Source: a virus
IMG/VR virus record: IMGVR_UViG_3300030116_006045
Location: 1-63,605 of that record
Reading direction: 5' to 3' (one strand)
DNA length: 63,605 nucleotides
The number at the start of each line of letters is the position of its first letter. Position 1 is the stretch's first letter. Both the position numbers and the translations under genes were made by a program. The notes under the pieces are model-generated. The model was not told where the DNA came from and did not search any database. It saw only the letters and a program-made list of their open reading frames with translations. Positions 17,390-26,329 of this stretch are shown piece by piece.

Positions 17390-19614
17390 AACCATTGTGT
17401 ATCACTTACTCCGTTCATCGCATTTATTATTGGCTGCATCGACCATCCGACCACTGAATAAAGTGGCTCTACTTTTTTTACTACAAATCTTTCAACCATG
17501 ATACGCCATCCTATTTCGGCTATACCTTCTATTTCTTTGGGATCATCGAAAGCTATGTAGTCGCCTTGATTACTGATAGCTACCTTGAAGAAGTCGCCTT
17601 CTTTGTAGCCCTTACCGAGATGCCTGTTAGCCCAGGCTGCAGCCGCAGATGGACCGGATAGTGTTTCGTACTTGTCGAGATTCTTCTTGAGTTTGCCTTT
17701 CATCAGAACCTCACTTGGGTCCAGATCGCCACCCAATACATTCTCTATCAGCTGGCATAGCCTATCATCGACTAAGGACTGTTTCTCACCTTCAAGGATA
17801 GCATCAAGTGTAGTTTTCATAGATTTCTTCATTACGGGGGGCATACGTGCCTGTATAAGCTCGATACCCTTCACATACGTCTGTGGGTCATGGAACGCCC
17901 CATCTGTCCATAAAACGCGAGCAGCGTATCTATTCTTAGCATTGATGAAGAATGAATCGCACCACTTCTCGAACTCTACTACGATTGGGGCCATATCCTC
18001 GTTCAAGTCGGCACAAAGCTGGACACCGGCATCAGGTGTAGCCACATCAACCATAACAGAATCAGTGTGTCCATAGCGAACTTTATGGCCGCGAGCTTCG
18101 CATAGATCACGAAGAAGAAACAAAGTTTGTCTTGATGTAAAGGTGATTGCAGCTGCAATCTCAGGGTGATACAGACCATATCTACTGTCACCACATACAC
18201 CATACAGAGAAGCGACGAGAGTTTTGGTAGCGTGTTGCATAGCATCCCACCTGTGCTTGTTGTCAGGATCTGACTTCATCTTCGCCTTGTATTCATTACG
18301 AAGGTCAGTTAGTCGATCCATAGTGCGTACTAACAACCCCTTCTTCTCCTTACTGAATCGTGTTCCATTACCTATGTCGTCGCCATCTTCGCTAAGGGTG
18401 TCCCAGGATATATTGTGTAGTGCCGCGTTGCTATGATACATCGCCTTGATGTCCATAATACCGATGTGTCGATACACACCTGGTTCGGGTTCTTGAATAT
18501 CAGCACCTTCGTAGTCCACCTTATCGAACTGTGGTTTAGATGGGATTCTTTGTTTGAAATCGGGATCCCGTAAGAAAAGCTGAGTAGCCATCTTGGTAAT
18601 ATGAGGGGTGTCTCTGAAACGGATCTGGGTAAGGAACGACAGTGTAATGTAATGTTCGCTTACATTGAGATATTCGTCCAGCTTAGGCATCAGACGCACA
18701 TCTTGTCGATTGTAGTCCACATAGGTAGCAAAGTCAGTGTAGTAAGTATCGTGGCCGTCCGGTAGCTCCGTCTTGCGTTCTTTTAGTGCCTCCCACGCTA
18801 CATCGTCGAGCTTCTTTGAAGCAAGCTGACCATGCTTTAGCACCCACAGTTTCTCGAAACCAACCATAAGATCGAAGCAAAGACGACCAGGGATGGGTTG
18901 ATCCCAATCCCCATAGGAATAAACGTGTTTCTTGAGCGGCGATAGTGTTCTTGGATCTAGCCCAACCACCTTCATCCTCTTAGCTAACTGAGAAATATCA
19001 GCTCCTTGTAGATACCAACCAATCAACATATCTGGGTCACATCTACTCATATGATTTACGAAATGTTCGATCATGTCTCTTTCGTTATCGAAGGCTAATA
19101 AAACGGGGTACATCTCAATAAACTGATGACCTTCAGGGTGTTTCTTACAACCGAGTGACTCATGCTTCCCTGCAGGAAGTTCATCAGATATGGCCCATGT
19201 GAACATAGCTTCCTCGTAGGAATCCCATACTGATATGATAGTGATCTCACCACTCTCGGTTTTCCACTCCATATCAAGATACCACTTACGATACTGATAG
19301 TAAGGGAAGGGATTGACCCTATCAGCAAGAACACGATTCACCCAGGGTATGTTTGCTTCCCATGTCTGTACTTGTTTCTTAAGCTGGTGTGGCTCGTCGG
19401 TATCACCGAATGTGAGCTTTACCAGATCCTCACCATACACACCTTCGTAACCATCCCTTTTTCTTATGGCTTTGAAAGGCATTCGGGATAAGTCCTTTTT
19501 CTGTACGAAACAGTAAGGGTGATGATCGTTGATGTGTGTTTCTATTCTCGACAATGTGTCTGGGTTGCGATGGCGCACTATTACAGAACGTCCTCTTGTG
19601 CGGTCGGCAATCAT
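17386..19614 (-). CDS. polB: Family B DNA polymerase
   Basis: The N-terminal 3'-5' exonuclease motifs are visible: DMEW (Exo I), GWYLQGADI (Exo II region) and YNRQDVRLM (Exo III). The polymerase domain has motif A as DIKAMYHS, motif B within KTLVASLYG, and motif C as YGHTDSV, where family members normally have YGDTDS. The first motif C Asp is thus His (about residue 516), but the second Asp, the one generally considered essential, is kept. At 742 residues it is about the usual archaeal PolB length. It is the replicative enzyme and lies close to the clamp, clamp loader and SSB-like genes. Confidence 0.93.
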   Translation of the reverse strand: MIADRTRGRSVIVRHRNPDTLSRIETHINDHHPYCFVQKKDLSRMPFKAIRKRDGYEGVYGEDLVKLTFGDTDEPHQLKKQVQTWEANIPWVNRVLADRVNPFPYYQYRKWYLDMEWKTESGEITIISVWDSYEEAMFTWAISDELPAGKHESLGCKKHPEGHQFIEMYPVLLAFDNERDMIEHFVNHMSRCDPDMLIGWYLQGADISQLAKRMKVVGLDPRTLSPLKKHVYSYGDWDQPIPGRLCFDLMVGFEKLWVLKHGQLASKKLDDVAWEALKERKTELPDGHDTYYTDFATYVDYNRQDVRLMPKLDEYLNVSEHYITLSFLTQIRFRDTPHITKMATQLFLRDPDFKQRIPSKPQFDKVDYEGADIQEPEPGVYRHIGIMDIKAMYHSNAALHNISWDTLSEDGDDIGNGTRFSKEKKGLLVRTMDRLTDLRNEYKAKMKSDPDNKHRWDAMQHATKTLVASLYGVCGDSRYGLYHPEIAAAITFTSRQTLFLLRDLCEARGHKVRYGHTDSVMVDVATPDAGVQLCADLNEDMAPIVVEFEKWCDSFFINAKNRYAARVLWTDGAFHDPQTYVKGIELIQARMPPVMKKSMKTTLDAILEGEKQSLVDDRLCQLIENVLGGDLDPSEVLMKGKLKKNLDKYETLSGPSAAAAWANRHLGKGYKEGDFFKVAISNQGDYIAFDDPKEIEGIAEIGWRIMVERFVVKKVEPLYSVVGWSMQPIINAMNGVSDTQWL

Positions 19615-19617
19615 AAT

Positions 19618-19788
19618 TTACGCATTGTAAAGTTTGTTATAAGGATTGCTTCTATTCAAGAAACAACCCTTACACATTACGATTGGGAACTCATCACAGT
19701 CGATAACCACCAAAGCACCGAGGGGGATAGGGTCAAAGCAAATCTCACACGACCAGGAGCCATCAGAAATCTGCTTGTCAGTCGTCAC
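19618..19788 (-). CDS. Small zinc-ribbon protein (56 aa)
   Basis: The start is GTG 19788, inside the end of the upstream gene. Cys pairs CEIC and CKGC, about 25 residues apart, form a likely zinc ribbon. It sits immediately upstream of the polymerase gene (3-base gap). Function unknown. Confidence 0.55.
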   Translation of the reverse strand: MTTDKQISDGSWSCEICFDPIPLGALVVIDCDEFPIVMCKGCFLNRSNPYNKLYNA

Positions 19789-20092
19789 TTCTTCTGCCTC
19801 TCTTACGACGGGGGATATTGTGTTTATCCACCCAATACTGAATCGTCATAGCACTTACACCAAACACCAATGCAAGCTCGGCCATCGTTTTGTTCTTTGT
19901 AACATAATGCTCGAATAACCAAGCTGGTTCTTGATATCTAGGTTGATTCGGTTGTTCACCGAACTTAGCTAAAAGGAATACATCTGAGCCACATCTGTCA
20001 CAGTGCTGTACGATCCGTGACTCCTGTTCAGGGATCTCAAGCTGTTTTTCAAAGAAAACGTGCGCCCCACAGTTCGGACAAGCGACTCTCAT
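19778..20092 (-). CDS. Zinc-ribbon plus helix-turn-helix regulator (104 aa)
   Basis: The N-terminal half has a ribbon, CPNCG...CDRCG. The C-terminal half has a helix-turn-helix (TMAELALVFGVSAMTIQYWV) with a basic end (PRRKRGRR). This layout suits a transcription regulator or DNA-binding initiator. ATG 20092 is preceded by AGGTGGG. It may control the replication block that contains it. Confidence 0.65.
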   Translation of the reverse strand: MRVACPNCGAHVFFEKQLEIPEQESRIVQHCDRCGSDVFLLAKFGEQPNQPRYQEPAWLFEHYVTKNKTMAELALVFGVSAMTIQYWVDKHNIPRRKRGRRSDD

Positions 20093-20140
20093 CAGACCCA
20101 CCTATACAGTATCTCTTTTATTAAAGAACGCCCTTTGGGT

Positions 20141-20311
20141 TCACGCTGGCTCAAGAGCCTTTTCACCACATCTGGGGCATATTCTCTTGATAGCTTTAGC
20201 GCGAAGCATACGCTGAGTAGCCCAACCACAGGCTCTACACCTTGCAGCTTCCCACTCAAGACCCAATGGATCACCGTAACAACGAAGCCTGAAAGACCCA
20301 TCCAGATCCAC
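20141..20311 (-). CDS. Small zinc-ribbon protein (56 aa)
   Basis: It starts at GTG 20311 inside the 3' end of the clamp gene (41-base overlap). It reads MDLDGSFRLRCYGDP, then CRACG and CPRCG, a classical zinc ribbon, with basic residues between. I prefer this frame to the longer open frame on the same strand, which lacks any recognisable pattern. Confidence 0.5.
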   Translation of the reverse strand: MDLDGSFRLRCYGDPLGLEWEAARCRACGWATQRMLRAKAIKRICPRCGEKALEPA

Positions 20312-21074
20312 CACAGTCGATTATCAAACGGACACCCTGTTCCTCAGCTCGGAAATCAATGAAATGCAAATCAACATTACCTGTCATTTCCTTGAGAACA
20401 GAATCCAACCCACCCTCGAACACTACTTCTATCACGGGGAAATCTGTTTCTTCGTTTTCCCACTCTGTTGTAGTGTGTCCTTTGAGTTCATCACCCACCG
20501 ATAGGGTGATTTTACCTTCGCCCAGGCTAAAGGTGTAGCGATTTAGCTTCTGTCCATTCATGGTATCGCAACGTAGGGCTTCAAACAGCTCCGTTGCATC
20601 TACTGTCCAAGACAGCATAGCCTCACGCTTATCTCCAGATCGTAGTGTGTACGACCCTTTGGGATCAATCTGTTCAGCCAGCTGAACACTCTTACCTTCC
20701 CACTCACCAATAGTATCAGTGCTATGTGGAAAGGCCAAACCACCGAGATCAGATAGTAGCGTCGTCTGTTTAGAGCCGGACTTGACTCGCAGCTTACTAC
20801 CATCCAGGGAGAGTGTAACACTCGATCCGTGAAACTTCAAGACACCTAACAACCGATCAATATCAGGAATGGGTATCTCCCCAGTTCCATGAGCGGGAAC
20901 TCGGAAGTGAGATAGGCTCGTCTTACCATCTCGCACCAAGCTCGTCGTAGTGCATGAGTCGTTCTCAAACCTTAGAATTGTAGCAAGCACCTGGTCTTGA
21001 GGCTTACCAGCTACAACCTGCGGTCGCTTAGTCAAATTAAGTAGTCGTTGTAACGATGCGTTATTTATGTTCAT
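20271..21074 (-). CDS. Sliding clamp, PCNA-like
   Basis: At 267 residues it is close to archaeal PCNA (about 245-260). The beta-alpha-beta pattern of two repeated halves is recognisable: an N-terminal FRVPAHGTGEIPIPDIDRLLGVL-type region, a central linker, and a C-terminal sheet region. It encircles DNA and holds the polymerase and nucleases. The sequence is divergent, so the call leans on length, pattern and the nearby PolB and RFC genes. The start has a good ribosome binding site, CAGGTGA, five bases before ATG. Confidence 0.66.
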   Translation of the reverse strand: MNINNASLQRLLNLTKRPQVVAGKPQDQVLATILRFENDSCTTTSLVRDGKTSLSHFRVPAHGTGEIPIPDIDRLLGVLKFHGSSVTLSLDGSKLRVKSGSKQTTLLSDLGGLAFPHSTDTIGEWEGKSVQLAEQIDPKGSYTLRSGDKREAMLSWTVDATELFEALRCDTMNGQKLNRYTFSLGEGKITLSVGDELKGHTTTEWENEETDFPVIEVVFEGGLDSVLKEMTGNVDLHFIDFRAEEQGVRLIIDCGGSGWVFQASLLR

Positions 21075-21078
21075 TTTT

Positions 21079-21267
21079 TCACCTGTTCTGTCTAATCTTA
21101 AGACAGGATTTACAATTTACGTGCGATCCATCATGGATCACAACATTATCATACAGACGGGCCAAGCCCCTGCAGTCGAGAATGTACACGGAACCGAAGC
21201 GTTTCACGCGATGCCTAACATCACTTGAGCCAAGTGAAGCCACCTGACACTTCGCTGGTAAGCTCAC
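21079..21267 (-). CDS. Small Cys-containing hypothetical protein (62 aa)
   Basis: The GTG start overlaps the upstream stop (GTGA). A Cys near the N-terminus, a DCRGL segment and a C-terminal CKSCLKIRQ pair suggest weak zinc binding; the protein is basic. It lies five bases upstream of the clamp gene and is probably co-translated with it. Confidence 0.5.
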   Translation of the reverse strand: MSLPAKCQVASLGSSDVRHRVKRFGSVYILDCRGLARLYDNVVIHDGSHVNCKSCLKIRQNR

Positions 21268-21488
21268 CCACTCACCTCAAACTCAGCGACGTTATCACGC
21301 TTGGCGACATAACGAATAATAGATTCAAACTGGGCCTGAAGCTGACAGACATCCATCATTTCCTTAGATAGTAGCTCCATTTCACCCTCGAATGTGGCGA
21401 CGGAATCTTCCAGATCCTTTACGGTTTTAGTTAGGGCCTCAAGCATCTGTGTTAGTGAGTCGATTAGATCTAATGTAGCATCTCCCAC
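21264..21488 (-). CDS. Coiled-coil protein (74 aa)
   Basis: Almost the whole length is a heptad-like acidic helix (for example LTQMLEALTKTVKDLEDSV), predicting a coiled coil. GTG 21488 is preceded by GGTGATC. It lies between the RecA-like ATPase and the clamp and may oligomerise as a replication accessory. Confidence 0.55.
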   Translation of the reverse strand: MGDATLDLIDSLTQMLEALTKTVKDLEDSVATFEGEMELLSKEMMDVCQLQAQFESIIRYVAKRDNVAEFEVSG

Positions 21489-21492
21489 GTGA

Positions 21493-22467
21493 TCACCATC
21501 GTAGTTCAGGTAGCCCTTTGAAGTCCACTTTACCGTTCTTAACAGATAGAATAACTCGATCTTGACCTACCAAATCCATACCCTTACCCTTGATTTCTTC
21601 GATGCGAGCTTTGATGACCCACTCATCGGCATCCAGGGAGCTGTCGGCATACACACCAGCTGAACTGTCGCCCTTCTTCTGATAGCGACCCATGAAAAGC
21701 TGTTGGCTTACAATACGCTGTGTACCATCAACCCAATCAGGGCGTTCGCCAACCTTCATCAGACCCTTAGACCCGTTTCCTAGATCCGCGTATTGTTTAT
21801 CGTCTTTGAGATGGAATGTGAAATACACCTTATCCACAGGTAGCCCGTGAAGTCGTGTGATAGTGTCTCTGAATAGCTGGTTCCTGGTGCGCCACTCCTT
21901 CTGATTGAAAGAGTCGCCTTCTTCCTTGATCACACCGCGAGATAGTAAAACATCAGTCATGGCGAACTCACACCACTTCATGTAAGTAGAACCACCATCG
22001 AAGATTACAGCTGCGTAATCATCAGGGTTAGCTGTTATTTCCTCAGCCATTAGATTCACGAAGATTCTCGTCTTATCGATCAAAGCTTTCCAATTGACAC
22101 TCATATCTTCATGGAAGATAGAATCGTCTGTCTCATCGAATATGTTTAGAATCATGATATTGGGATCATCTCCGTACACATGAAACACGGTCTGAGAAGC
22201 ACTGTTGTCGAAGTCGAAGATGATTACCTTACGACCCTTCTCAATGTCGTCGTCGTTGCGAGCTAAGTGTAGAGCAAGACCCGTCTTGAGTGTGTTTTCA
22301 CGACCAACAAGAGCCATACGTTGCTGTGGCTTTGCCGTGTGCTTCTTCTCGAATAGTCCACGATAGTAATCAATACCATAGCTGGTAGATACCTCTTCGC
22401 CTTTGGTCTGTCCAGATCCTGCAGCCTTGCCGCCGGAACCCCCCCAGGGCGAACTCAAGCGTCCCAC
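21493..22467 (-). CDS. RecA/RadA-superfamily ATPase (Sak4-like)
   Basis: A P-loop is visible as LVGRENTLKTGLAL, followed by IIFDFDNSA and AAVIFDGGST, the Walker B-type strand. The size (324 residues) and the phage-style GxxxxxKTG loop resemble Sak4/RadA-like single-strand annealing or strand-exchange ATPases. It overlaps the SSB-like gene by 13 bases, the usual pairing of a recombinase with its ssDNA-binding partner. It probably drives recombination-dependent replication or repair. Confidence 0.72.
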   Translation of the reverse strand: MGRLSSPWGGSGGKAAGSGQTKGEEVSTSYGIDYYRGLFEKKHTAKPQQRMALVGRENTLKTGLALHLARNDDDIEKGRKVIIFDFDNSASQTVFHVYGDDPNIMILNIFDETDDSIFHEDMSVNWKALIDKTRIFVNLMAEEITANPDDYAAVIFDGGSTYMKWCEFAMTDVLLSRGVIKEEGDSFNQKEWRTRNQLFRDTITRLHGLPVDKVYFTFHLKDDKQYADLGNGSKGLMKVGERPDWVDGTQRIVSQQLFMGRYQKKGDSSAGVYADSSLDADEWVIKARIEEIKGKGMDLVGQDRVILSVKNGKVDFKGLPELRW

Positions 22468-23687
22468 CCACCATTGTCTCCATCAGAGGTAGGGAGATCG
22501 GAAGCGATAGCATCACAGATGAACCAACCTGTGCAGTCCAAACGAGGCTCGTTGTCCCGACTCATCCAAGCGCGACCTACAAGAGCTATTTCGGAACCAA
22601 CGCCGAAATTGATCAGGTCTTCTTGTTCACCTGGAACATACACATCAACAGCTGGTGCGGTAGATGTAATGTCGAGATCACCGACAGTAATGATGTAGCC
22701 GCCCTTCTCACGCGGATCAATGTGTACAACCTCACCATGAACAGCACACAGCTTATCCCAACGCTCATCGGTATCAGCCCACTTAGCGATATGCTCAGGA
22801 AGCAAATCGAAAGAAGGCAAGAAATCACCGTCAGGCCATGTGCCATCAACGAGCTTCGGAATCAAACCAGCAGGGCCGTTCTCACCAATAACGAGTGGAG
22901 ATACAGCAAAGATAGAAGCAACAGCATCGTCAGCTGTGAACTTAGTAACACCAACCTTACCATAACCCACACCGTTACGACCCATACGAACAGGGATGCG
23001 ACCAGGCACGAAGGTAGGATAGATTGTCTCCGCCAAATCACCCTCGGTCTTGACGGTGATTAGCTGAACATCATCATCACCATTCTTGCGTCCGAGGAAT
23101 AAAGATTCACGGCTTGGTTCAGACAAACGGCGAGCGCGACCGAAACGAGGATTGGGATCTCCCGAAGGATAGACAGGTGTTGTGTTGTTCTCGATGATCT
23201 GGAACCATGTAGTATCGTCCAGCTGTTCACAGAACTTAGGGAGTTCACTGATAGTAAGTTCAGCGTTGTCCTCAGAAAAAGCCCCTGTCTTGAAAGATGG
23301 ATTAACAGTATGAGTGTAAGATCCATCGAGATTGTCTTGAATCAAAGTGATACGACCCTGGGACACCAAAGCAACACGCGCATCATCCGATAGTGGTGTA
23401 AGAGTGTCTTTCATCTTCCTGTAAGCGAGCTTTGCCCAATCTTTGTAACGTGGAACACTTACGAACATACCTTCAAGGATTTCAGCACCGGAGCGCGAAA
23501 GCTTCTGAGCCTCGGCCTTAAGCTGGCGTCCGGCTACTCTTATTGCGAGTACGTCGCATTCGTCTTTCGTCTTACCGGAAGCTACCCACGCATTCTGATT
23601 TTCCGCGAGGACTGCATCCACGCGATCTTTCAGCTGGTCGGTCGAGATTCCTATGTTCTTTGCTACTGTGTTCATTAGGTCGGTCAT
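22455..23687 (-). CDS. RPA/SSB-like single-stranded DNA-binding protein
   Basis: The 410-residue protein has a helical N-terminal third and a beta-rich remainder with OB-fold-like stretches. One of these (about residues 320-395: VHGEVVHIDPREKGGYIITV ... DVYVPGE ... VGRAWMSRDNEPRLDCTGW) looks like an archaeal RPA OB domain. The acidic, aromatic tail (DGDNGGWDA) resembles the protein-interaction tail of SSBs. Adjacency to a RecA-like ATPase supports the role. The assignment is inferred from fold pattern, not a diagnostic motif. Confidence 0.55.
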   Translation of the reverse strand: MTDLMNTVAKNIGISTDQLKDRVDAVLAENQNAWVASGKTKDECDVLAIRVAGRQLKAEAQKLSRSGAEILEGMFVSVPRYKDWAKLAYRKMKDTLTPLSDDARVALVSQGRITLIQDNLDGSYTHTVNPSFKTGAFSEDNAELTISELPKFCEQLDDTTWFQIIENNTTPVYPSGDPNPRFGRARRLSEPSRESLFLGRKNGDDDVQLITVKTEGDLAETIYPTFVPGRIPVRMGRNGVGYGKVGVTKFTADDAVASIFAVSPLVIGENGPAGLIPKLVDGTWPDGDFLPSFDLLPEHIAKWADTDERWDKLCAVHGEVVHIDPREKGGYIITVGDLDITSTAPAVDVYVPGEQEDLINFGVGSEIALVGRAWMSRDNEPRLDCTGWFICDAIASDLPTSDGDNGGWDA

Positions 23688-23744
23688 TGTTGATACCCAT
23701 CTGTCGCACAGACCACACCCATATAAGTGTTCTGATAAAACAAA

Positions 23745-24017
23745 TCAAGGCGTATATGACGGCGATTCGTCGCCCCCTTCTATCTGTCCGTGTAGCAAAG
23801 CATGAGCCATTGAGCTGTCGTATGCGACAGAACCAGGACCGCAACACACCCACTCACATTCATCACAAGCAGCTATGATCACCATCTCATTGAATAGGGT
23901 AACACCAGGCAACCTAAGAATAGGTATGCACTCACCAGGTAGCCACTCATTCCCTTCAGGATCAATATAAGACATAGCAAAGGTTTCTTCCTCGAACATC
24001 AAATCAATTATATCCAT
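23745..24017 (-). CDS. Hypothetical protein, paralogue of the gene at 34563-34859 (90 aa)
   Basis: It shares with the 34563-34859 product an opening YIDPxxNxW...IPxL pattern, a TLFNEMVI / TFYNERVI segment, paired Cys and a CGP motif near the middle. The central Cys residues (CDECEWVCCGP) could bind metal. It overlaps the DpdA-like gene by 10 bases. Function unknown; duplication within the virus suggests a useful, perhaps host-directed, small protein. Confidence 0.55.
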   Translation of the reverse strand: MDIIDLMFEEETFAMSYIDPEGNEWLPGECIPILRLPGVTLFNEMVIIAACDECEWVCCGPGSVAYDSSMAHALLHGQIEGGDESPSYTP

Positions 24018-24796
24018 TTGACTCTTGATTCTTTTTCCGACTTGAGTAATTTATGTCGTTGCGCCCACTCGATAGCATAAGTCATACAATTATTACACGC
24101 TAAGGGGGGATCTTCTCTTTTTTCACATAACGAGCATTTTTTCCCCGTTTTATGTGCTAGATATCGGGCTTCTACACTCCATGCAAATGAATCGGCACTG
24201 TGAAGGAATCTACCGTACTTATCTAACCCACGAATCTTTACCCCAAAACCATGCAGCTTCAGTCCCTTTCGATAGAACCTTTCTACAATATCAGCTATTT
24301 CATCTTTCGATTGTCTCCTACAAACCGAACCCAACCCTACCAGATCCTCCTTTACTAAATCCACACCAGCTTTAGCATACATATCAAAACAATTCTCGTA
24401 ATCCTCCAAAGACCAACCTTGAAGAACAGGGATAAATGGGAGATCAGGAGCTGTTGAACGCAAGTAAAGAAAATTATCTACTGTTCGACGTTGATGTTCT
24501 TCGACGGATAAACCGGTCTTTTCTATGATCCAGGGTTCAACCATCCAATCTTGAGGTGCAGCCCACTGAAGACCACCCCATGACTGATACCGCCTAACAG
24601 ATTCTATGTACGAATCAGCATCTATTGTCCATGTGCCATGTAAGTTCAGCTCGGTGAAACCGCCTGAATCCAAAGCCCATGTGCTTATTGCGTTACGTTC
24701 TTTCTTTGTGGTCATCAAGGTTCGATGACTAATGAATAAAGGATGCTTTGTTCTTTCAAGCCAAACAGCTTTGTGGCATCCAATGAAAAACCGCAT
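24008..24796 (-). CDS. dpdA: TGT-like DNA deazaguanine transglycosylase (DpdA-type)
   Basis: The protein carries LDSGGF (about residue 43), the hallmark of tRNA-guanine transglycosylases. It also has the pattern common in viral DpdA-type homologues: APQDWM, EEHQRRTVDNF, PVLQGW, LVGLGSVCRRQ, LHGFGVK and a C-terminal CSLC...CNNC zinc site. DpdA enzymes swap guanine for 7-deazaguanine bases in DNA. No preQ0 synthesis genes (folE, queC, queD, queE) are present, so the base would have to come from the host. The Mom-like gene is directly upstream (1-base gap), which strongly suggests DNA hypermodification. Confidence 0.78.
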   Translation of the reverse strand: MRFFIGCHKAVWLERTKHPLFISHRTLMTTKKERNAISTWALDSGGFTELNLHGTWTIDADSYIESVRRYQSWGGLQWAAPQDWMVEPWIIEKTGLSVEEHQRRTVDNFLYLRSTAPDLPFIPVLQGWSLEDYENCFDMYAKAGVDLVKEDLVGLGSVCRRQSKDEIADIVERFYRKGLKLHGFGVKIRGLDKYGRFLHSADSFAWSVEARYLAHKTGKKCSLCEKREDPPLACNNCMTYAIEWAQRHKLLKSEKESRVKWI

Positions 24797-24797
24797 A

Positions 24798-25415
24798 CTA
24801 TCGATCTCCTAAGTGATATACTTCTTCTCGAATTAGCTTCATTCGTTTTCTTTTTTCAGAAGGACTACCCAAAATAAAAATAAAACGATGTTTTGATTCT
24901 CTCCTTACAGGTTTCCAACCAAACGATCTAGCTTGCTCCTTTGTGATATTTTCACCACACTGTCGAGGATGTCTTAAACGAACACCGTCATAATAGAACG
25001 TGGTTTTAGAGGTCATGCCGGAATAAATAGCATTTGAAGCGCGATAGATCGTCCCATTGTGACCTTCGGTCGAATCCGCATAACTGACCAACCCCCAAAT
25101 ATCCGGTCTTACAACACGACACAATTTGAAACATCTTGAAATAAACCACGATTCCGTATTCTTAGGTGTGTCGTCGATCAACACTAAACGATGTAGTTCT
25201 TTTACGTGATCCTTAAGCTCAGGTCCGAAGATATATGAGCGTACGGCTTCTGAACCAGGAGTAGCTATTAGCATAGCACCAATCAACCTCCCATCATCGT
25301 AAAGACCGAAGCATGGGTTAGGGCTTCTCATCGCTCCGTGTGAGTAATGATGCTTAATTACGAACTCTTTACCAACCTTAGCTGAAATATGCCTTACTTC
25401 GTAGGTTTCTTTCAT
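24798..25415 (-). CDS. Mom-like DNA modification protein (GNAT-fold)
   Basis: The 205-residue protein matches the phage Mom-like pattern: HHYSHG near residue 22, the sheet FGLYDDGRLIGAMLI, ELHRLVLIDDTPKNTESWFI, and SYADSTEGHNGTIYRASN. Mom of phage Mu converts adenine to a carbamoylmethylated form that blocks many restriction enzymes. Here it probably modifies a DNA base, possibly with the adjacent DpdA-like enzyme. The exact product cannot be told from sequence. Confidence 0.7.
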   Translation of the reverse strand: MKETYEVRHISAKVGKEFVIKHHYSHGAMRSPNPCFGLYDDGRLIGAMLIATPGSEAVRSYIFGPELKDHVKELHRLVLIDDTPKNTESWFISRCFKLCRVVRPDIWGLVSYADSTEGHNGTIYRASNAIYSGMTSKTTFYYDGVRLRHPRQCGENITKEQARSFGWKPVRRESKHRFIFILGSPSEKRKRMKLIREEVYHLGDR

Positions 25416-25416
25416 G

Positions 25417-26325
25417 CTACTGACCTTTCAATAATCTACAAAAGTTCCATGTCACGATCTGGGAATCAACACCATCAATGAGATCCCTTTCAGATTGAAT
25501 CGCTGCGTCAATCACACGTAACTTAGATTTCGATCCGGCTGGTGTATTTACAGCGTAAGCAAACACAGCATGAATACGCTCGCGTACAACCCCACCGTTT
25601 TTCATCAGTTCATCAATAGCATCCTCGATAGCTCCTTCGGTGAAGGCCAGCTTGAGAACGCGCTCAGGTGAGAAGTCAGGGGCTTCAAGCCCATGAATAA
25701 AACGACGACGTTCATTCTCACCCAAATGAGCTGCTGTCTGCAAAGCACCGATAGCATTCCGTAGATCACCTTTGTGCTTACCGGCTATTACTCGAATAGC
25801 GTGGTCGTCCACTTCAACACCTTCCAACGCCGCAATCTTAGCCAAGCGAATCTCAGCGATTTCAGCTGGGATAGGTTTGAATGTGCGTAAGGCGCATCGT
25901 GATTGAATCCAGGGAGATACCCTGGAGAGATCATTACAAGTTAGTATGAAGTAACCTTGAGCATCCTCGATAACACCTTTCAAGGCATCCTGAGCTTGAG
26001 GCGTTAATCGATCTGCCTCGTCGAGAAGAAACATAGTTTCCCATATTCCTATTCGAGACATAGGAGCTACGTCCTCTTCTATGAACTCAATACCTCTCTG
26101 TCTCTTCGATGAAGCATTGAACTTATGCAATTGTAGATTCAGCTTTTCAGCTAATATGTACGCGAGAGTCGTCTTACCTGTGCCTGGTTCGGGCGAGTAG
26201 AACAGATAGTGTTGCATCGGGGCATCACCCTCGATGATTGAACGGAACTCTTCGATGATTCCGTCCTGTCCGACAACATCATCCAGATCCGTTGGCCTGT
26301 GCTTTTCCCACCAAATCTCCTTCAT
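25417..26325 (-). CDS. rfcS: Replication factor C small subunit (clamp loader AAA+ ATPase)
   Basis: I chose ATG 26325, giving MKEIWWEKHRPTDLDDVVGQ, the usual RFC start; an upstream in-frame extension overlaps another gene. The P-loop is PEPGTGKTT, Walker B is LLDEAD, sensor 1 is LTCNDLSRV, and the SRC motif supplies the arginine finger. The C-terminal collar is shorter than usual (302 residues in all). It opens and loads the PCNA-like clamp. No recognisable large subunit is nearby; see the gene at 27546-28217. Confidence 0.93.
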   Translation of the reverse strand: MKEIWWEKHRPTDLDDVVGQDGIIEEFRSIIEGDAPMQHYLFYSPEPGTGKTTLAYILAEKLNLQLHKFNASSKRQRGIEFIEEDVAPMSRIGIWETMFLLDEADRLTPQAQDALKGVIEDAQGYFILTCNDLSRVSPWIQSRCALRTFKPIPAEIAEIRLAKIAALEGVEVDDHAIRVIAGKHKGDLRNAIGALQTAAHLGENERRRFIHGLEAPDFSPERVLKLAFTEGAIEDAIDELMKNGGVVRERIHAVFAYAVNTPAGSKSKLRVIDAAIQSERDLIDGVDSQIVTWNFCRLLKGQ

Positions 26326-26329
26326 CGAA

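Noticed and set aside
20092-20301. 69-residue open frame upstream of the zinc-HTH gene
   Set aside because: The overlapping frame at 20141-20311 encodes a classical zinc ribbon (CRACG...CPRCG), so the longer frame is taken as a shadow.
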